Under the pieces are notes generated by a model. The model was not told where the DNA came from, did not search any database, and saw nothing but the letters and a program-made list of their open reading frames with translations. From Sapria himalayana (lineage: Eukaryota > Streptophyta > Magnoliopsida > Malpighiales > Rafflesiaceae): a DNA stretch of 64,000 bases. The position numbers and the translations under genes were made by a program. The DNA is taken from positions 62,001-126,000 of the forward strand of contig JAREIK010005795.1 of assembly GCA_029783825.1 (NCBI GenBank), read 5' to 3'. Every line of letters begins with the position of its first letter. Positions within the stretch are counted from its first letter, which is position 1. Below, one piece after another: positions 40,051-53,378 of this stretch.

Positions 40051-42000
40051 ATAAACTAGTATTAATAAGAATGATATAAATTAAAATATAATTGTAAAAT
40101 CTAAAATGATTCAATATCAAAATAAGATATATTATTAAAAAATAATTTTAATTTTTTAAAATTTTGCCTCTTTTTATAAGCATAGATTTTTGTTATGAAA
40201 AATAAATTATTTAAATTATACCTGTCTCACTAATAATTTATTTTGTAATTAATATTTATATAAAAATAAACTGATAAATAATTAAAATGAATATTTAAAA
40301 TTATAATGAATACTAATAAAAATGTGAAATATGATTTATTATTTAGACTATACTAATTTAATGTTTTGAGTATTTATGAGCTTCGTGGATTAGGAGTTTA
40401 GTCATTTAGTATTTAGTCATTTAGTGGTTTATAGGTTTTATTTAAAAAATAAAATAAAAAAAAGTTTTTTTGTTATTTTTTCTCATTTATGAAGATTATA
40501 ACCTTTGAAAATATAATAATTTTTAATTTTTTGTTTGAAATGTTAATACAATTTGAAGTTAACAATCATAATTATTAAATATCATATAAATTCAATATAA
40601 ATTATTTTATTGGTATATATTATAATAATGATCATAGAAAAGATTAATAAACAATTTTTAATAAGATAAATATTATTTAAAATATATTTGCAAAATTTAA
40701 AATGATTCAAAGTCAGTGAAATATTTTACTAAATATTAATTTTAAATTTTTAAATTTTTGTATCCATTTATATGCTTATATATTTTTTGATGAAAATTTA
40801 ATTTTTTAAATTATATTTGTCTCACTAATAATTTATTTTTTAATTTATATTTCTATTAAAATAAACTTATAAATAATTAAGATGTATGTTTAAAATTATA
40901 ATGAATACTAATAAAAAAAAGATTTATTATTTATTATATATAGTATACTGGTTTAATTGTTAAATTATTTACGGGTTTTATCATTTAGTAGTTTAGCAAT
41001 TTATGTTTTTAGGCATTTAGTGGTTTATATGTTTTATATATATAATAAAAAAATTTTTTTTTTATTTTTTCTGATTTTGAAAGGTTATAATCTTTGAAAA
41101 GAAAATAATTTTTAAAATTTTTTGAAATGTGAATACCATGTATAATTATATTAATTTTACTAATTATATATCATATAAATTAAATATAAACAATTTTAAT
41201 GATAGATATTATAATAATTATCAAAAATTAAATTAACAAACTATTATTAAAAATCTAAATATTAATTAAAATATATTTACATAACACAAAATTATTCAAA
41301 ATCAAATCAAAATATATTACTAAATAATAAAATTTAATTTTTAAATTTTTCCTTCTTTTTTTAAGCTTATATTTTTTTCTAATTAAATATAAATTATTTA
41401 ACTATTATTTGTCTAATTCTAAAATTTATTTCGAATTAATTTTTTCTAAAAAATTAAACTATAAATAATTAAAATGAATATTTAACATTATAATAAATAA
41501 AAATATAAATGAGATTTATTATTAAATAAGTAGAATATAGCTATTAAAAGGTTTATGTATTTAGGGGTTTTGGGGTTTATGAGCTTACTGATTTAAGTAA
41601 GTAATCATTTAATGATCTATATGTTTTATTTAAAAAATAAAATAACAAAGAATTTATTTTTATTATTTTTTCTCATTTTTTAAGGTTATAACATTTGAAA
41701 ATATAATAATTTTAAAATTTGTTTCAAAAGTGAATACAATATTTATTTATAATAATCATAATAATTATATATCATATAAATTCAATATAAACAATTTTAT
41801 AGATAGATATTCTAATAATTATCAAAAAATAAATTAAAAATCTCTTATGAATAACATTGATATTACTTAAAATATAATATAAAAACCTAAAATGATTCAA
41901 AAGCAATGCAAAATATATAACTAAAAAATAATTATTTGTTTTTAAATTTTTATTCTTTTTATAAGCTTATCTATTATTTGATGAAAAATAATTTTTATTA
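40040..42000 (+). repeat. Higher-order copy matching 51140-53100
   Basis: It shares unusual features with 51140-53100: a 'gagcttcg' word followed by a duplicated 'tttagtcattt' in the octamer block (near 40380 and 51475), 'taagatgtatgtttaaaa' (near 40878 and 51978), and the same sequence of monomer types downstream. The offset is about 11.1 kb. Confidence 0.72.
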
Positions 42001-44084
42001 ATTATATTTTTAACTTATAATTTATTTTATAATTAATATATATATATATATATATAAAACTAAAAAAATCTAAATGAATTTTTTAATTTATAATGAAAAC
42101 AAATAAAAAAATGAAATTTATTAATTATTATTTAGGGTATACCCGTTTAAATGATTATCTATATAGGGGTATCGAGATTTTGTTGTTTAATGATTTATGT
42201 GTGTAGGCATTAAGTGATTTATAGGTTTTATTTAAACAATGAAATAATAATAAAAAATATTTTTTTTTGTTTTTTCAAATGTTCATTGCTTATAATCTTT
42301 GAAAATATAATAATTTTAAATATTTTTTTAAAAGTGAATACAATATTTAGTTATAATAATTATTAAATTTATATATCATATAAATTAAATATAAATATTT
42401 TTATTGATAAATTTCTAAAAATGATCAAAAAATAAATTAATAATCTATTATTAATAAGTTAGATATCAATTAAAATATTATTTTAAAACCTAAAATGATT
42501 CATAAACAATGTAAAATATATTACTATATAATAATTTTTTGTTTTTAATTTTTTTTTCTTTTAATAAGTTTATCTATATTTTTTTTGTGGAAAAATAATT
42601 TCTATAAATTATATTTGTCTAACTTATAATTTAGTTTGTAATTAATATCTATATAAAAATTAACAAATAAATAATTAAAATTAATATTTAAAATTATAAA
42701 AAAAAATAAAAATGAGATATATTATTTATTATTTACGATATACATGTTTAAAAAATGTATCTATTTAGGGTTTTCGAGATTTAGAAGTTATTGAGTTATG
42801 TATTTAGGAATTTAATGGTTTATAGCTTTTATTTAAACAATGAAATAACAAAAAATTTATTTTTGATATTTTTTCAAAATTTAAAATGTAATAACATTTG
42901 AAAATATAATAATTTTAAATTTTTATAAAAATGTGAATACAATATTTAGTTATAATAATTATTATCACTATATATAATATAAACTAAATATAAATAATTT
43001 TATTTATAATATTATATCAATTATCAAAAAATAAATTAATAAACTATTATTAATATAATAGATAAAATTAAAATATAATTAAAAAACTTAAAATGATTCA
43101 AAATCAAAGTAAAATTTATTACCAAAAAATAATTTTTTTTTAGTTTTTGCTTCATTTTATAAGCTTATATTTTTTTTTGTTGAAAAATATTTTATTTAAA
43201 TTATATTTGTCACTCATAATTTATTTTGTATTAATATTTCTAAATATTATTTAAATTATATTTAGGGTTTACGAGTTTAAAGGTTTAGGTATTTAGTGGC
43301 TTCGGGGTTTAGGAGTTTAGAGATTTGTGTATTTAGGCATTTAATGGTTTATAAGTTTTATTTAAACAATGATATAACAAAAAATTTATTTTTGTTATTT
43401 TTTCTCATTTTTGAAGGTTATAACCTTTAAAAAAATAACAATTCTTAAATTTTTTTATATATAAATACTATATTTATTTATGATAATCTTAATAATTATA
43501 TATCATGTTAATTCAATATAAACAATTATATTGATAGATATTATATTAATGATCAAAAAATAAATAAATAAACTATTATTAATAAGATAGATATTTTTTA
43601 AAATATATTTGCAAAACATAAATTTATTCAAAATCATAGTAAAATAAAATAGTAAATAATAATTTTTTTGATGTTTTGCTTCTTTTTATAAGTTTATATT
43701 TTTTGTTATTAAAAGTAAATTATTTAAATTTATTTACCTTCTACATAATTTATTTTTAATTTATAATTCTATAAAAATAAACTAATAAATAATTAAAATG
43801 AATATTTAATATTATTATGAATACAAATAAAATTAAAATTTTTATTATTTATTATTTAGGATATACTAGTTTAATGGTTTAAGTATTTAGGTGTTTTTGG
43901 ATTTAGTGATTTATGTGTTTAGGACTTTAGTGATTTATAGTTTTTATTTAAACAATAAAAAAATAAAAAATCAAATTTTTTGATTTTTTTTAATTTTTGA
44001 AGGTTATACCCTTCGAAAATATAATAATTTTTATTTTTTTTAAATGTTAATATAATATTTAGTTATAATATTCTTAATTATTAT

Positions 44085-44400
44085 ATATCTGTCTCACTGA
44101 TAGGTATTTATATGTTTTTAGGGTATACCTATCTCACTAAAATGTAATTATATATCTCTCTCACTAATATTTAGTTATAATATTTATATATCTGTCTCAT
44201 AATTTATTTTTTAAATAGTATTTATATAAAAATAAACAAATAAATAATTAAAATGAATTTTTAAAATTATAATGAAAATAAATGAGATTTATTAATTTTT
44301 ATTTAGGGTATACCAGTTTAATTTTATTTATATCTATCTCACTAATAAGTATTTATACGAATAAAAAAAATTTAATGTATACCAGTTTAATGGTTTAAGT
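44085..44400 (+). repeat. Scrambled satellite patch
   Basis: Small satellite fragments are shuffled. 'atatctgtctcact'-like words occur four or five times, mixed with pieces of the octamer block ('tttttagggtatacc') and 'aatatttagttataat', instead of the normal linear order. A near-normal long-class segment is embedded at about 44200-44300. This fits serial template switching or repeated microhomology-mediated joining. Confidence 0.75.
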
Positions 44401-45384
44401 ATTTAGATGTTTTGTCATTTGAAAATTTAGCAATTTATGTTTTTAGGCATTTAGTGGTTTATAGGATTTATTTAAACAATAAAATAATAAAAAAAAGCTT
44501 ATAATTTTTTCTCATTTTCATAGGTTATAACCTTTGAAAATATAATAATATTTAAATTTTTTTTAAATGTAAATCTAATATTATAGTTATAATAATATTA
44601 ATAATTATATATCATATAAATTCAATATAAACAATTTTATTGATAGATATTATAATAATGATCAAAAATTAAATTAATAAACTATTAATAAAAAGATTAA
44701 AATTAATTAAAAAATATTTACAAAACCCAAATTGATTCAAAATTAAAGTAAAATATATTACTTGATAATAATTTAAAATTTTTAAATTTTTACTTCTTTT
44801 ATATGCATATATATATTATTCCATTAAAAATAAATTATTTAAATTATATATGTCACACTCATAATTTATTTTGTAATAAATATTTCTATAAAAATAAACT
44901 AATAAATAATTAAAATGAATATTTAAAATTATAATAAATAGAAATAAAAATTATATTTATTATTTATTATGTATTATATATCGGTTTAATGGTTACTGTA
45001 TTTAGGCATTACGGGTTCTAAAAATTTACTTATTTAACTGTGTATGTATTTAGTAGTTTATAGGTTTTATTTACAAAACAAAAAAACAAAAAATTTATTT
45101 TTATTATTTTTTGATATTTTAAAAGGTTATAACCGTAGAAAATATAAAATTATTTAAATTTTTTTCAAAAGTGAATTTAATATTTAGTTATAATAATCAT
45201 TATATTTATAAATCATATAAATTCAATATAAACTATTTTATTGATAAATATTGTAATAATGATCAAAAAATAAATAAATAATCTATTATTAATAAGATAG
45301 ATATCAATTATAATATAATTACAAAACCTAAAATTATTCAGAAGCAAAGCAAAATATATTACTAAATAATAATTTTTTGTTTTT

Positions 45385-45560
45385 AAATTTTTTTTTTCTT
45401 TTAAAAAGTTGATCCATATTATTTTGATGAATAATAATTTATATAAATTATATTTGTGTAACTCATAATTTATTTTCTAATAAATATTTATATAAAAATA
45501 AACAAATAAATAATTAAATTTGAATATTTAAAATTAAAATGAAAAAAAATAAGATTTATT
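45385..45560 (+). repeat. 176-bp block identical to 25345-25520
   Basis: Second copy of the perfectly shared block. It ends about 130 bp before the satellite gives way to unique sequence at 45690. Confidence 0.9.
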
Positions 45561-45690
45561 CTTTATTATTTAGGATAAACCGGTTTAATTTAAATTAGAT
45601 CTGTCTCACTAATAATTTATTTTGTAATTAATATTTCTATAAAAATAAACTGATAAATAATTAAAATAAAAATTAAAATTATACTGAATA

Positions 45691-46876
45691 ATTAAATTAA
45701 TTTATATTGTTCCTCTATCAACTCTAGAATGATTGCTAAATCTCTAACCAAAATAATAGGAGCTTTTACTTTATCTCTATTATGTCTCATCATTTTGATG
45801 TTGAAATAATGGGCTATCAAAGGTAATTTGACTCATGTACGCTAACAGACTAAACCAAAGTTGTACCACTATGTGTTGAAATAGCTAGTTGTTGAGTATG
45901 CTATTTATATTGATTATTGTATTTTTTTCTAAAATATAACTCATACACACACTCAAAGCAATTTTTTAAAAACATAATTCACCTCTAAAAAAATAACCAC
46001 CGTATACCCTATTAGAACAAACTAGCACTAGGGCAGTTTCAGCATGGCAAGAAGTATGGGCTCTCTTTAAATCAAGAATCAAAAAAATTATTTTATTGGC
46101 ATGTCTAAGCCTTTTTTTATATCCTCGTGGATATGAAAAGTCTCATTTCTTTCTTTTTATATTAAATGAGTTATGTATACAAGATCAAAATACCCAAAAA
46201 GGTGTAAATGAATCATATTCAAATGTATAAAAGGTTTTAATCATTACTCAAAATATTAGTCTTGCATATTGACACTTGAGGTCACAAATCAAAGGAAAAA
46301 GCAATAGTGATATTTCCAATCCCAACAATTTTAGCTATAGAAAGTTATAAAGTGTAGTACTCGAGCTTTAACTATTTCTAGGGTCATGATTTTTGCTCTT
46401 GGGGAATGCCCAGAGTTACAATCTTTCCTAGTGCAAAGACTTTGCAATATAAAGGTAAAATGCACAAGCTATGGTCATATCCAATACCGTGACCCAGTAT
46501 TATAGTAATTAAATGTGTATTCATGATCATTCTTAGTGTCATAACAAAATGTCCAACAGACAGACACAAGTTATGACATTTCTCATTGAAATGATTTTGA
46601 GTTCTAGAGACAAAATATAAAATCATAACGATTGCTAATGCTACAAAAATTTAATGCAAGAAAGAGACTAAATCAATAACTCACCCCTTGAGTCATTACT
46701 TTGTGTTACATATACAAAAAAATAAATCTGTGACATTCCTAAAAGTTGTGAATTTTAATTTAAATTTAACACATAGTCATTTGATAATAAAAGTGATGCT
46801 TCGGATTTTAAGGTTTAGGATTTAGGGTTTATGGATTATGGTTATAGTTTATTGTTTAAGGTTTAGGATAAATCAT
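45691..46876. other. Unique island, no gene recognised
   Basis: The satellite stops within 'tatactgaata' and sequence of about 65-70% A+T begins. It has no satellite landmarks and no recognised coding capacity. The longest open frame (46384-46626, minus strand, 80 codons) shows no known domain, has no good codon pattern, and is not called. The word GATGCTTCGGATTTT occurs at about 46797 and again at about 46903, flanking a telomere-like stretch at 46811-46870. It may be the remnant of an old retrotransposon or low-copy genomic DNA; nothing in it decides. Confidence 0.5.
46811..46870 (+). repeat. Degenerate telomere-like stretch
   Basis: Words such as AAGGTTTAGGATTTAGGG and TTTAAGGTTTAGG follow each other with spacers of seven to eight bases. 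It lies exactly between the two unique blocks and is bracketed by the GATGCTTCGGATTTT duplicate. It resembles plant telomere repeats or the satellite's octamer block. Confidence 0.55.
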
Positions 46877-48960
46877 GACCATTGCTTATTGGCCCTACTT
46901 GGTGATGCTTCGGATTTTTCCGGCTCTTTAATTAATCATGGATTACCCCCTACTCCTATTGGGCGACGCTAGGGTGGCCCTCTATGCTGCTTGATACGGC
47001 TAGTGGGACTCACTCCTAGCTACTCTTGGGTTTACTCCCGATCACATTGCTCGGTCTCGTCAGTTGTCTAAATGTTAACTTCCTGGCTTGCTAGTGGGGC
47101 CCACTACAAGCTGGTCGCACATACTTATGGCTGCTTCCAGGACTTGCTGGCCCCTCTAAATACTACAATAAAATGGACAAGAATATGTGCACGTGTGTAT
47201 TGTGGTCCATCGCTATGTGTGTGTGGTGCAGTAGTATCAGGGTTTAGAAGTTTAGTAATTTAAGTATTTAGGTATTTTGTGGTTTATCAGTTTTATTTAA
47301 ATAATTAAATAAGAAAAAAATTATTTTTATAAATTTTTCTTATTTTCAAGGTTATAACCATTGAATATATTATAATTTTTAATTTTTTTTTTTCAAATGT
47401 TAATACAATATTTAATTATAATAATCATAAAAATTAAATATCATGTAAATTCAAATTAAATAATTTTATTGATCGATATTATAATACTGATCAGAAAATA
47501 GATTAATAAATTATTATTAATAAGATAGTTATTAATTAAAATATATTTGCTAAACCTAAAACAATTCAAAATCAAAGTAAATATGTTACTAAATAATAAT
47601 TTTTTATTTTTAAATTTTTGAGTCTTTTTATAAGCTTATAAATTTTTTTGATGAAGATAAATTAATTAAATTATATTTGTCTCATTCATAATTTTATTTT
47701 GCAATTAATATTTCTATAAAAATAAACTAATAAAAAATTAAAATGAATATTGAAATTATAATGAATACAAATAAAAATGAGATTTATTATTAATTATTTC
47801 GGGTATACCGGTTTAATGGTTTAAGTATTTAGGAGTTTAGGAGTTTAGTTATTTACGTGTTTAGGCATTTAGTAGTTTATATGTTTTATTTAAATAATGA
47901 AATAACAGAAAAATTATTTTTCAAATATTTTATCAATTTTGAATGTTATAACCTTTATAAATATAATAATTTTTAAATTTTTTTCAAATGTGAATACTAT
48001 AGTTAGTTATAATAAACTTAATAATTATATATCATGTAAATTAAAAATAAACAATTTTACTGATAGATATTAAAAAACTAAATCTAAATATAAATATAAT
48101 AATGATCAAAAAATAAATTAATAAACTATTATTTATTGATAGATATTTATGTATTATTTATAAATACATAAACCTTTAAAGATGGTTTAAATGTTTAGGT
48201 ATTTAAGGGTTTTGGGGTTTTGGGGTTTATAAGTTTAATGATTTAAGCATTCAGTCATTTAGTAGTTTATAGGTTTTATATAAAAAATAAAATAACAAAA
48301 AATTTATTTTTGTGATTTATCTCATTTTCAAAGATAATAACCTTTAAAAACATAATAATTTTTAAATGTAAATATAATATTTAGTTATAATAATTCTTAT
48401 AATTATATATCATGTAAATTCAATATAAACAATTTTATTGATAAATATTCTAATAAAGATCAAAAAATAAATCAATAATCTATTATTTATTAGATAGATA
48501 TCAATTAAAATATAATTACAAAACCTAAAATGATTCAGAAGCAAAGCAAAATATATAAATATATAATAATTTTTTGTTTTGAAAATTTTTTTTTTTAAAA
48601 GTTTATCTATAATTTTTTGATGAAAAATAATATATATAAATTATATCTGTCTAACACAATTTATTTTGTAATTAATATATATATATATAAATAAACAAAT
48701 AAATATTTAAAATGAATATTTAAAATTATAATGAAAAAAAAATAAGCTTTATTATTTATTATTTAGGGATAGTGGTTTAATTTAAATTAGATCTATCGCT
48801 CTAATAATTTATTTTATAATTAATATTTCTATAAAAATAAACTGATAAATAATTAAAATAAAAATTTAAAATTATACTGAATAAAAATTAAAATGATATT
48901 TAAGATTTATTATTAATGTATACCAGTTTAATGGTTTAAGTATTTAGAGGTTTTGTCGTT
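46877..48960 (+). repeat. Inverted duplication, left arm
   Basis: Matches 58640-62720 in reverse complement, apart from the insert at 59069-61026. It starts with about 355 bp of unique sequence (46877-47235), about 85% identical by eye to 62372-62720, then continues across the same unique-to-satellite junction into satellite at about 90% or better. Satellite anchors 47347, 47938 and 48329 pair with 62242, 61652 and 61262; each pair sums to about 109,590, as required for an inverted copy. A peculiar rearranged monomer at 48070-48200, with 'tttataaatacataaacc', is mirrored at 61420-61560. The arm ends where monomer types differ, near 48960. Confidence 0.88.
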
Positions 48961-49649
48961 AGGAGTTTAGTAATTTATGTTTTTAGGCTTTTAGTGGTTT
49001 ATAGGTTTTATATAAAAAAATAATATAACAAAAAAATTTCTATAATTTGTTATCATTTTCATAGGTTATAACCTTTGAAAATATAATAATATTTACAATT
49101 TTTTGATATGTGAATACAATATTTAGTTATAATAATATTAATTATTATATATCATATAAATTCAATATAAACAATTTTATTGGTTGATAATATAATAATG
49201 ATCAAAAATTAAATTAATAAACTATTAATAAAAAGATAGATATTAAATAAAAAATATTTAGAAAGCCAAAATTGATTCAAAATTAAAGTAAATTATATTA
49301 CTGGATAATAATTTTTAATTTTTAAATTTTTACTTCTTTTATAAGTGTATATATTTTTTAATTAAAAATAAATTAATTAAATTATATTTGGCGCACTCAT
49401 ACTTTTTTTTGTAATAAATTTTTCTATAAAAATAAACTAATAAATAATTAAAATGAATATTTAAAATTATAATAAATAGAAATAAAAATTAGAATTATTA
49501 ATTATTAAGTAGTATATTGCAGTTTAATGCTTTATGTATTTAGGCATTACGAGGTTTAAAAGTTTATTGATTTAACTGTGTATGCATTTAGTGGTTTATA
49601 GTTTTTATTTAAAAAAAAATAAAAAAAAAATTATTTTTAATATTTTTTG

Positions 49650-49681
49650 ATATTTTCAAAGGTTATAACCTTTGAAAATAT
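49650..49681. repeat. 32-bp perfect palindrome anchor
   Basis: The same perfect dyad as at 11896-11927, with identical core and seven-base extensions, about 38 kb away in the array. Confidence 0.93.
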
Positions 49682-51139
49682 AATAATTTTCAAATTTTTT
49701 TCAAAAATGAATTTAATATTTAGTTATAATAATCATAATATTTATATTTCATATAAATTCAATATAAATAATTTTATTTATAAATATTCTAATAATTATT
49801 AAAAAATAAAATAATAATCTATTATTAATAAGATAGATATCAATTAAAATATAATTACAAAACCAAAAATGATTAAGAAGAAAAGCAAAATAAATTACTA
49901 TATAATAATTTTTTGTTTTTAAATTTTTTTTTCTTTTAAAAAGTTTATCAATATTTTTTTGATGAAAAATAATTTATATAAATTATATTTGTCTAACTCA
50001 TAATTTATTTTGTAATTAATATTTATATAAAAAGTAACAAATAAATATTAAAATGAATATTTAAAATTATAATGAAAAAAATGTTATCTATTCTTTATTA
50101 TTTAGGGTATACTAGTTTAATTTTAATTATATATTTCTTACTAATAATTTATTCTGTAATTAATATTTCTAAAAAAATAAACTGTTAAATAATTAAAATA
50201 AAAATTTAAAATTATACAGAATAAAAATTAAAATAAGATTTATGAATTATTATTAATGTATACCAGTTTAATGGTTTAAGTATTTAGAGGTTTTGTTATT
50301 TAGAAGTTTAGTTATTTATGTTTTTAGGCATTTAGTGGTTTATAGGTTTTATTGAAACAATGAAATATCAAAAAAATATTTTTGATATTTTTTCACATTT
50401 CAAAGTTTATAACATTTGAAAATATAATAATTTTTAAATTTTTTTCAAATGTAAATATAATATTAAGTTATAATTATCTTAATAATTATAAGTCATTTAA
50501 ATTCAATATAAATAATTACATTGCTAGATATTATAATATTGATCAAAAAAAAATTTAATAAACTATTATTAATAAGATAGATATTATTTAAAATATATTT
50601 TCAAAATCTAAATTTATTCAAATCTAAGTAAAATATATTACTAAATAATAATTTTTTTTAATGTTTTGATTTTTTTATAAGTTTATATTTTTGTTTTTAA
50701 AAATAGATTATTTAAATTATATTTGTCCTACTCATAATTTATTTTGTAATTTATAATTCTATAATAATAAACTACTAAATATTTAAAATGAATATTTAAA
50801 ATTATAATGAATATAAATAAAATTGAGATTTATTATATATTATTCAGGATATACCAGTTTAATGTTTTAAGCATTTAGGTGTTTTGTGATTTAGGAGTTT
50901 AGTGATTTATTGTTTAACCTATAGTGATTTATAGTCTTTATTTAAAGAATGAAAAAATAAATTAATTTTTTGATTTATTTAATTTTTGAAGGTTATTATA
51001 ACCTTTGAAAATATAATAATTTTTAATTTTTTTTTAATTGTGAATATAATATTTAGTTATAATAATCTTAATAATTTTATATAATGTAAACTAAATATAA
51101 ATAATTTTATTAATAAATATTATAATAATGATCAATAAA

Positions 51140-53100
51140 TTAATTAATAAACTAATATTAATAAGAATGATATAAATTAAAATCTAATTGTAAAATTTGA
51201 AATGATTGAAAATCAAAATAAGATATATTAATAGAAAATAATTTTTTATTTTTAAAATATTGCCTCGTTTTATAAGCATATATATTTTTTTATTGAAAAA
51301 TAAATTTTTAAAATTATATCTGTCTCACTAATCATTTATTTTGTAATTAATATTTCTATAAAAATAAACTGATAAATAATTAAAATGAATATTTAAAATT
51401 ATAATGAATACTAATAAAAATGAGAATTATGATTTTTTATTTAGACATACTAATTTAATGTTTTGAGTATTTATGAGCTTCGGGGATTAGAAGTTTAGTC
51501 ATTTTAGTATTTATTCATTTAGTGCTTTATAGGTTTTATTTAAAAAATAAAATAAAAAAAAGTATTTTTGTTATGTTTTCTCATTTTTGAAGGTTATAAC
51601 CTTTGAAAATATAATAATTTTTAATTTTTTTTTCGAAAAGTGAATACAATATGAAGTTAAAAAATCATAATAATTATATATCATATAAATTCAATATAAA
51701 TTATTTTATTGGTATATATTATAATAATGATCATAAAAAAATAATAAACAATTATTAATAAGATAAATATTGTTTTAAATATATTTGCAAAACCTAAAAT
51801 GATTCAAAATCAAAGTGAAATATTTTACTAAATATTAATTTTAAATTTTTAAATTTATGTATCCATTTATATGCTTATATATTTTTTGATGAAAAATAAA
51901 TTGTTTAAATTATATTTGTCTCACTAATAATTTATTTTTTAATTTATATATCTATAAAAATAAACTAATAAATAATTAAGATGTATGTTTAAAATTATAA
52001 TGAATACTAATAAAAATGAGATTTATTATTTATTATATATAGTATACCGGTATAATGGTAAAATTATATAATAGTTTTGTCATTTAGAAGTTTAGCAGTT
52101 TATGTTTTTAGGCATTTAGTGGTTTATAGGTTTTATTTTTATAATAAAATTAAATAGGAAATTTTTTTATTTTTTCTGATTTTCAAAGGTTATAATTTTG
52201 AAAAGAAAATAATTTTTAAAATTTTTTGAAATGTGAATACCTTGTATAATTATATTAATCTTACTAATTATATATCATATAAATTAAATATTAACAATTT
52301 TAATGATAGATATTATAATAATGATCAAAAATTAAATTAACAAACTAATATTAAAAATCTAAATATTTATTAAAATATATTTACATAACACAAAATTATA
52401 CAAAATCAAATCAAAATATATTACTAAAAAATAATATTTAATTTTTAAATTTTTCTTTCTTTTTTTAAGCTTATATATTTTTTTTGATTAAATATAAATT
52501 ATTTAGATATTATTTGTCTCATTTGAAATTTATTTTGAATTAATTTTTCTAAAAAATTTAACTATAAATAATTAAAATGAATATTTAAAATTATAATAAA
52601 TAGAAATATAAATGAGATTTATTATTTTATAAGTAGAATATAGATTTTAAAAGGTTTATGTATCTAGTGGTTTTGGGGGTTATAAACTTACTAATTTAAG
52701 TAAGTAATCATTTATTGATCTATAGGTTATTTTTAAAATATGAAATAACAAATAATTTATTTTTATTATTTTTTCTCCTTTTTTATGGTTATAACTTTTG
52801 AAAATATAATAATTTTTAAATTTTTTTCAAAAGTGAAAACAAAATTTATTTATAATAATCATAATAATTATATATCATATAAACTCAATATAAACAATTT
52901 TATTGATAGATATTCTAATAATTATCAAAAAATAAATTAAAAATCTATTATGAATAAGATTGATATTACTTAAAATATAATATCAAAACCTAAAATGATT
53001 CAAATGCAAAGCAAAATATATTACTAAATAATAATTATTTGTTTTTAAATTTTTATTCTTTTTATAAGCTTATCTATTTTTTGATGAAAAATAATTTTTA
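51140..53100 (+). repeat. Higher-order copy matching 40040-42000
   Basis: Partner of the segment at 40040-42000; see the shared words listed there. The copies look about 90% identical, more alike than neighbouring monomers are. Confidence 0.72.
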
Positions 53101-53378
53101 TAAATTATATTTTTAACTCATAATTTATTTTATAATTAATACAGATATACAAATAAAAAACTAAAATCAATATGATTTTTTTAAATTATAATGAAAAAAA
53201 TAAAAATGATATTTATTAATTATTATTTATTGTATACCGGTTTAAAAGATTATCTATATAAAGGTATCAGGATTTTGTAGTTTAGTGATTTAAGTGTTTC
53301 GGCATTTAGTGGTGTATAGGTTTTATTTAAACAATGAAATAATAAAAAAAAATATTCTTTTTATTTTTTTCCCATTTT

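Larger units (their letters stand above)
19995..45690 (+). repeat. AT-rich satellite array, forward orientation, block 2
   Basis: Continuation of the array. Anchors start near 20070, 20813, 21396, 21989, 22691, 23295, 23891, 24491, 25081, 25838, 26401, 26989, 27582, 28181, 28925, 29462, 30052, 30650, 31244, 31838, 32438, 33032, 33769, 34832, 35285, 35831, 36429, 36854, 37681, 38281, 38874, 39609, 40490, 41079, 41680, 42286, 42883, 43412, 43998, 44519 and 45120. The distance from 16455 to 20070, less the 3014-bp transposon, is about 600, one monomer. Fused or truncated monomers lie near 22350, 24750, 26120, 34310, 36690, 37430, 39805 and 40045. The reading frames at 29380-29652, 31288-31470, 34894-35112, 35830-36051 and 38796-39002 belong to the repeat. 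Confidence 0.93.

Noticed and set aside
42026..42056. TA dinucleotide run as a distinct microsatellite feature (also near 21752 and 48675)
   Set aside because: Short expansion of an 'atatatata' spot present in the monomer; not separately informative.
46384..46626. 80-codon minus-strand frame in the unique island
   Set aside because: No domain, no neighbouring exon signals that could be supported, and length within chance expectation.
47072..47263. 63-codon frame at the unique/satellite boundary
   Set aside because: It runs from unique sequence into satellite, and the inverted copy at 62372-62640 does not keep it open.
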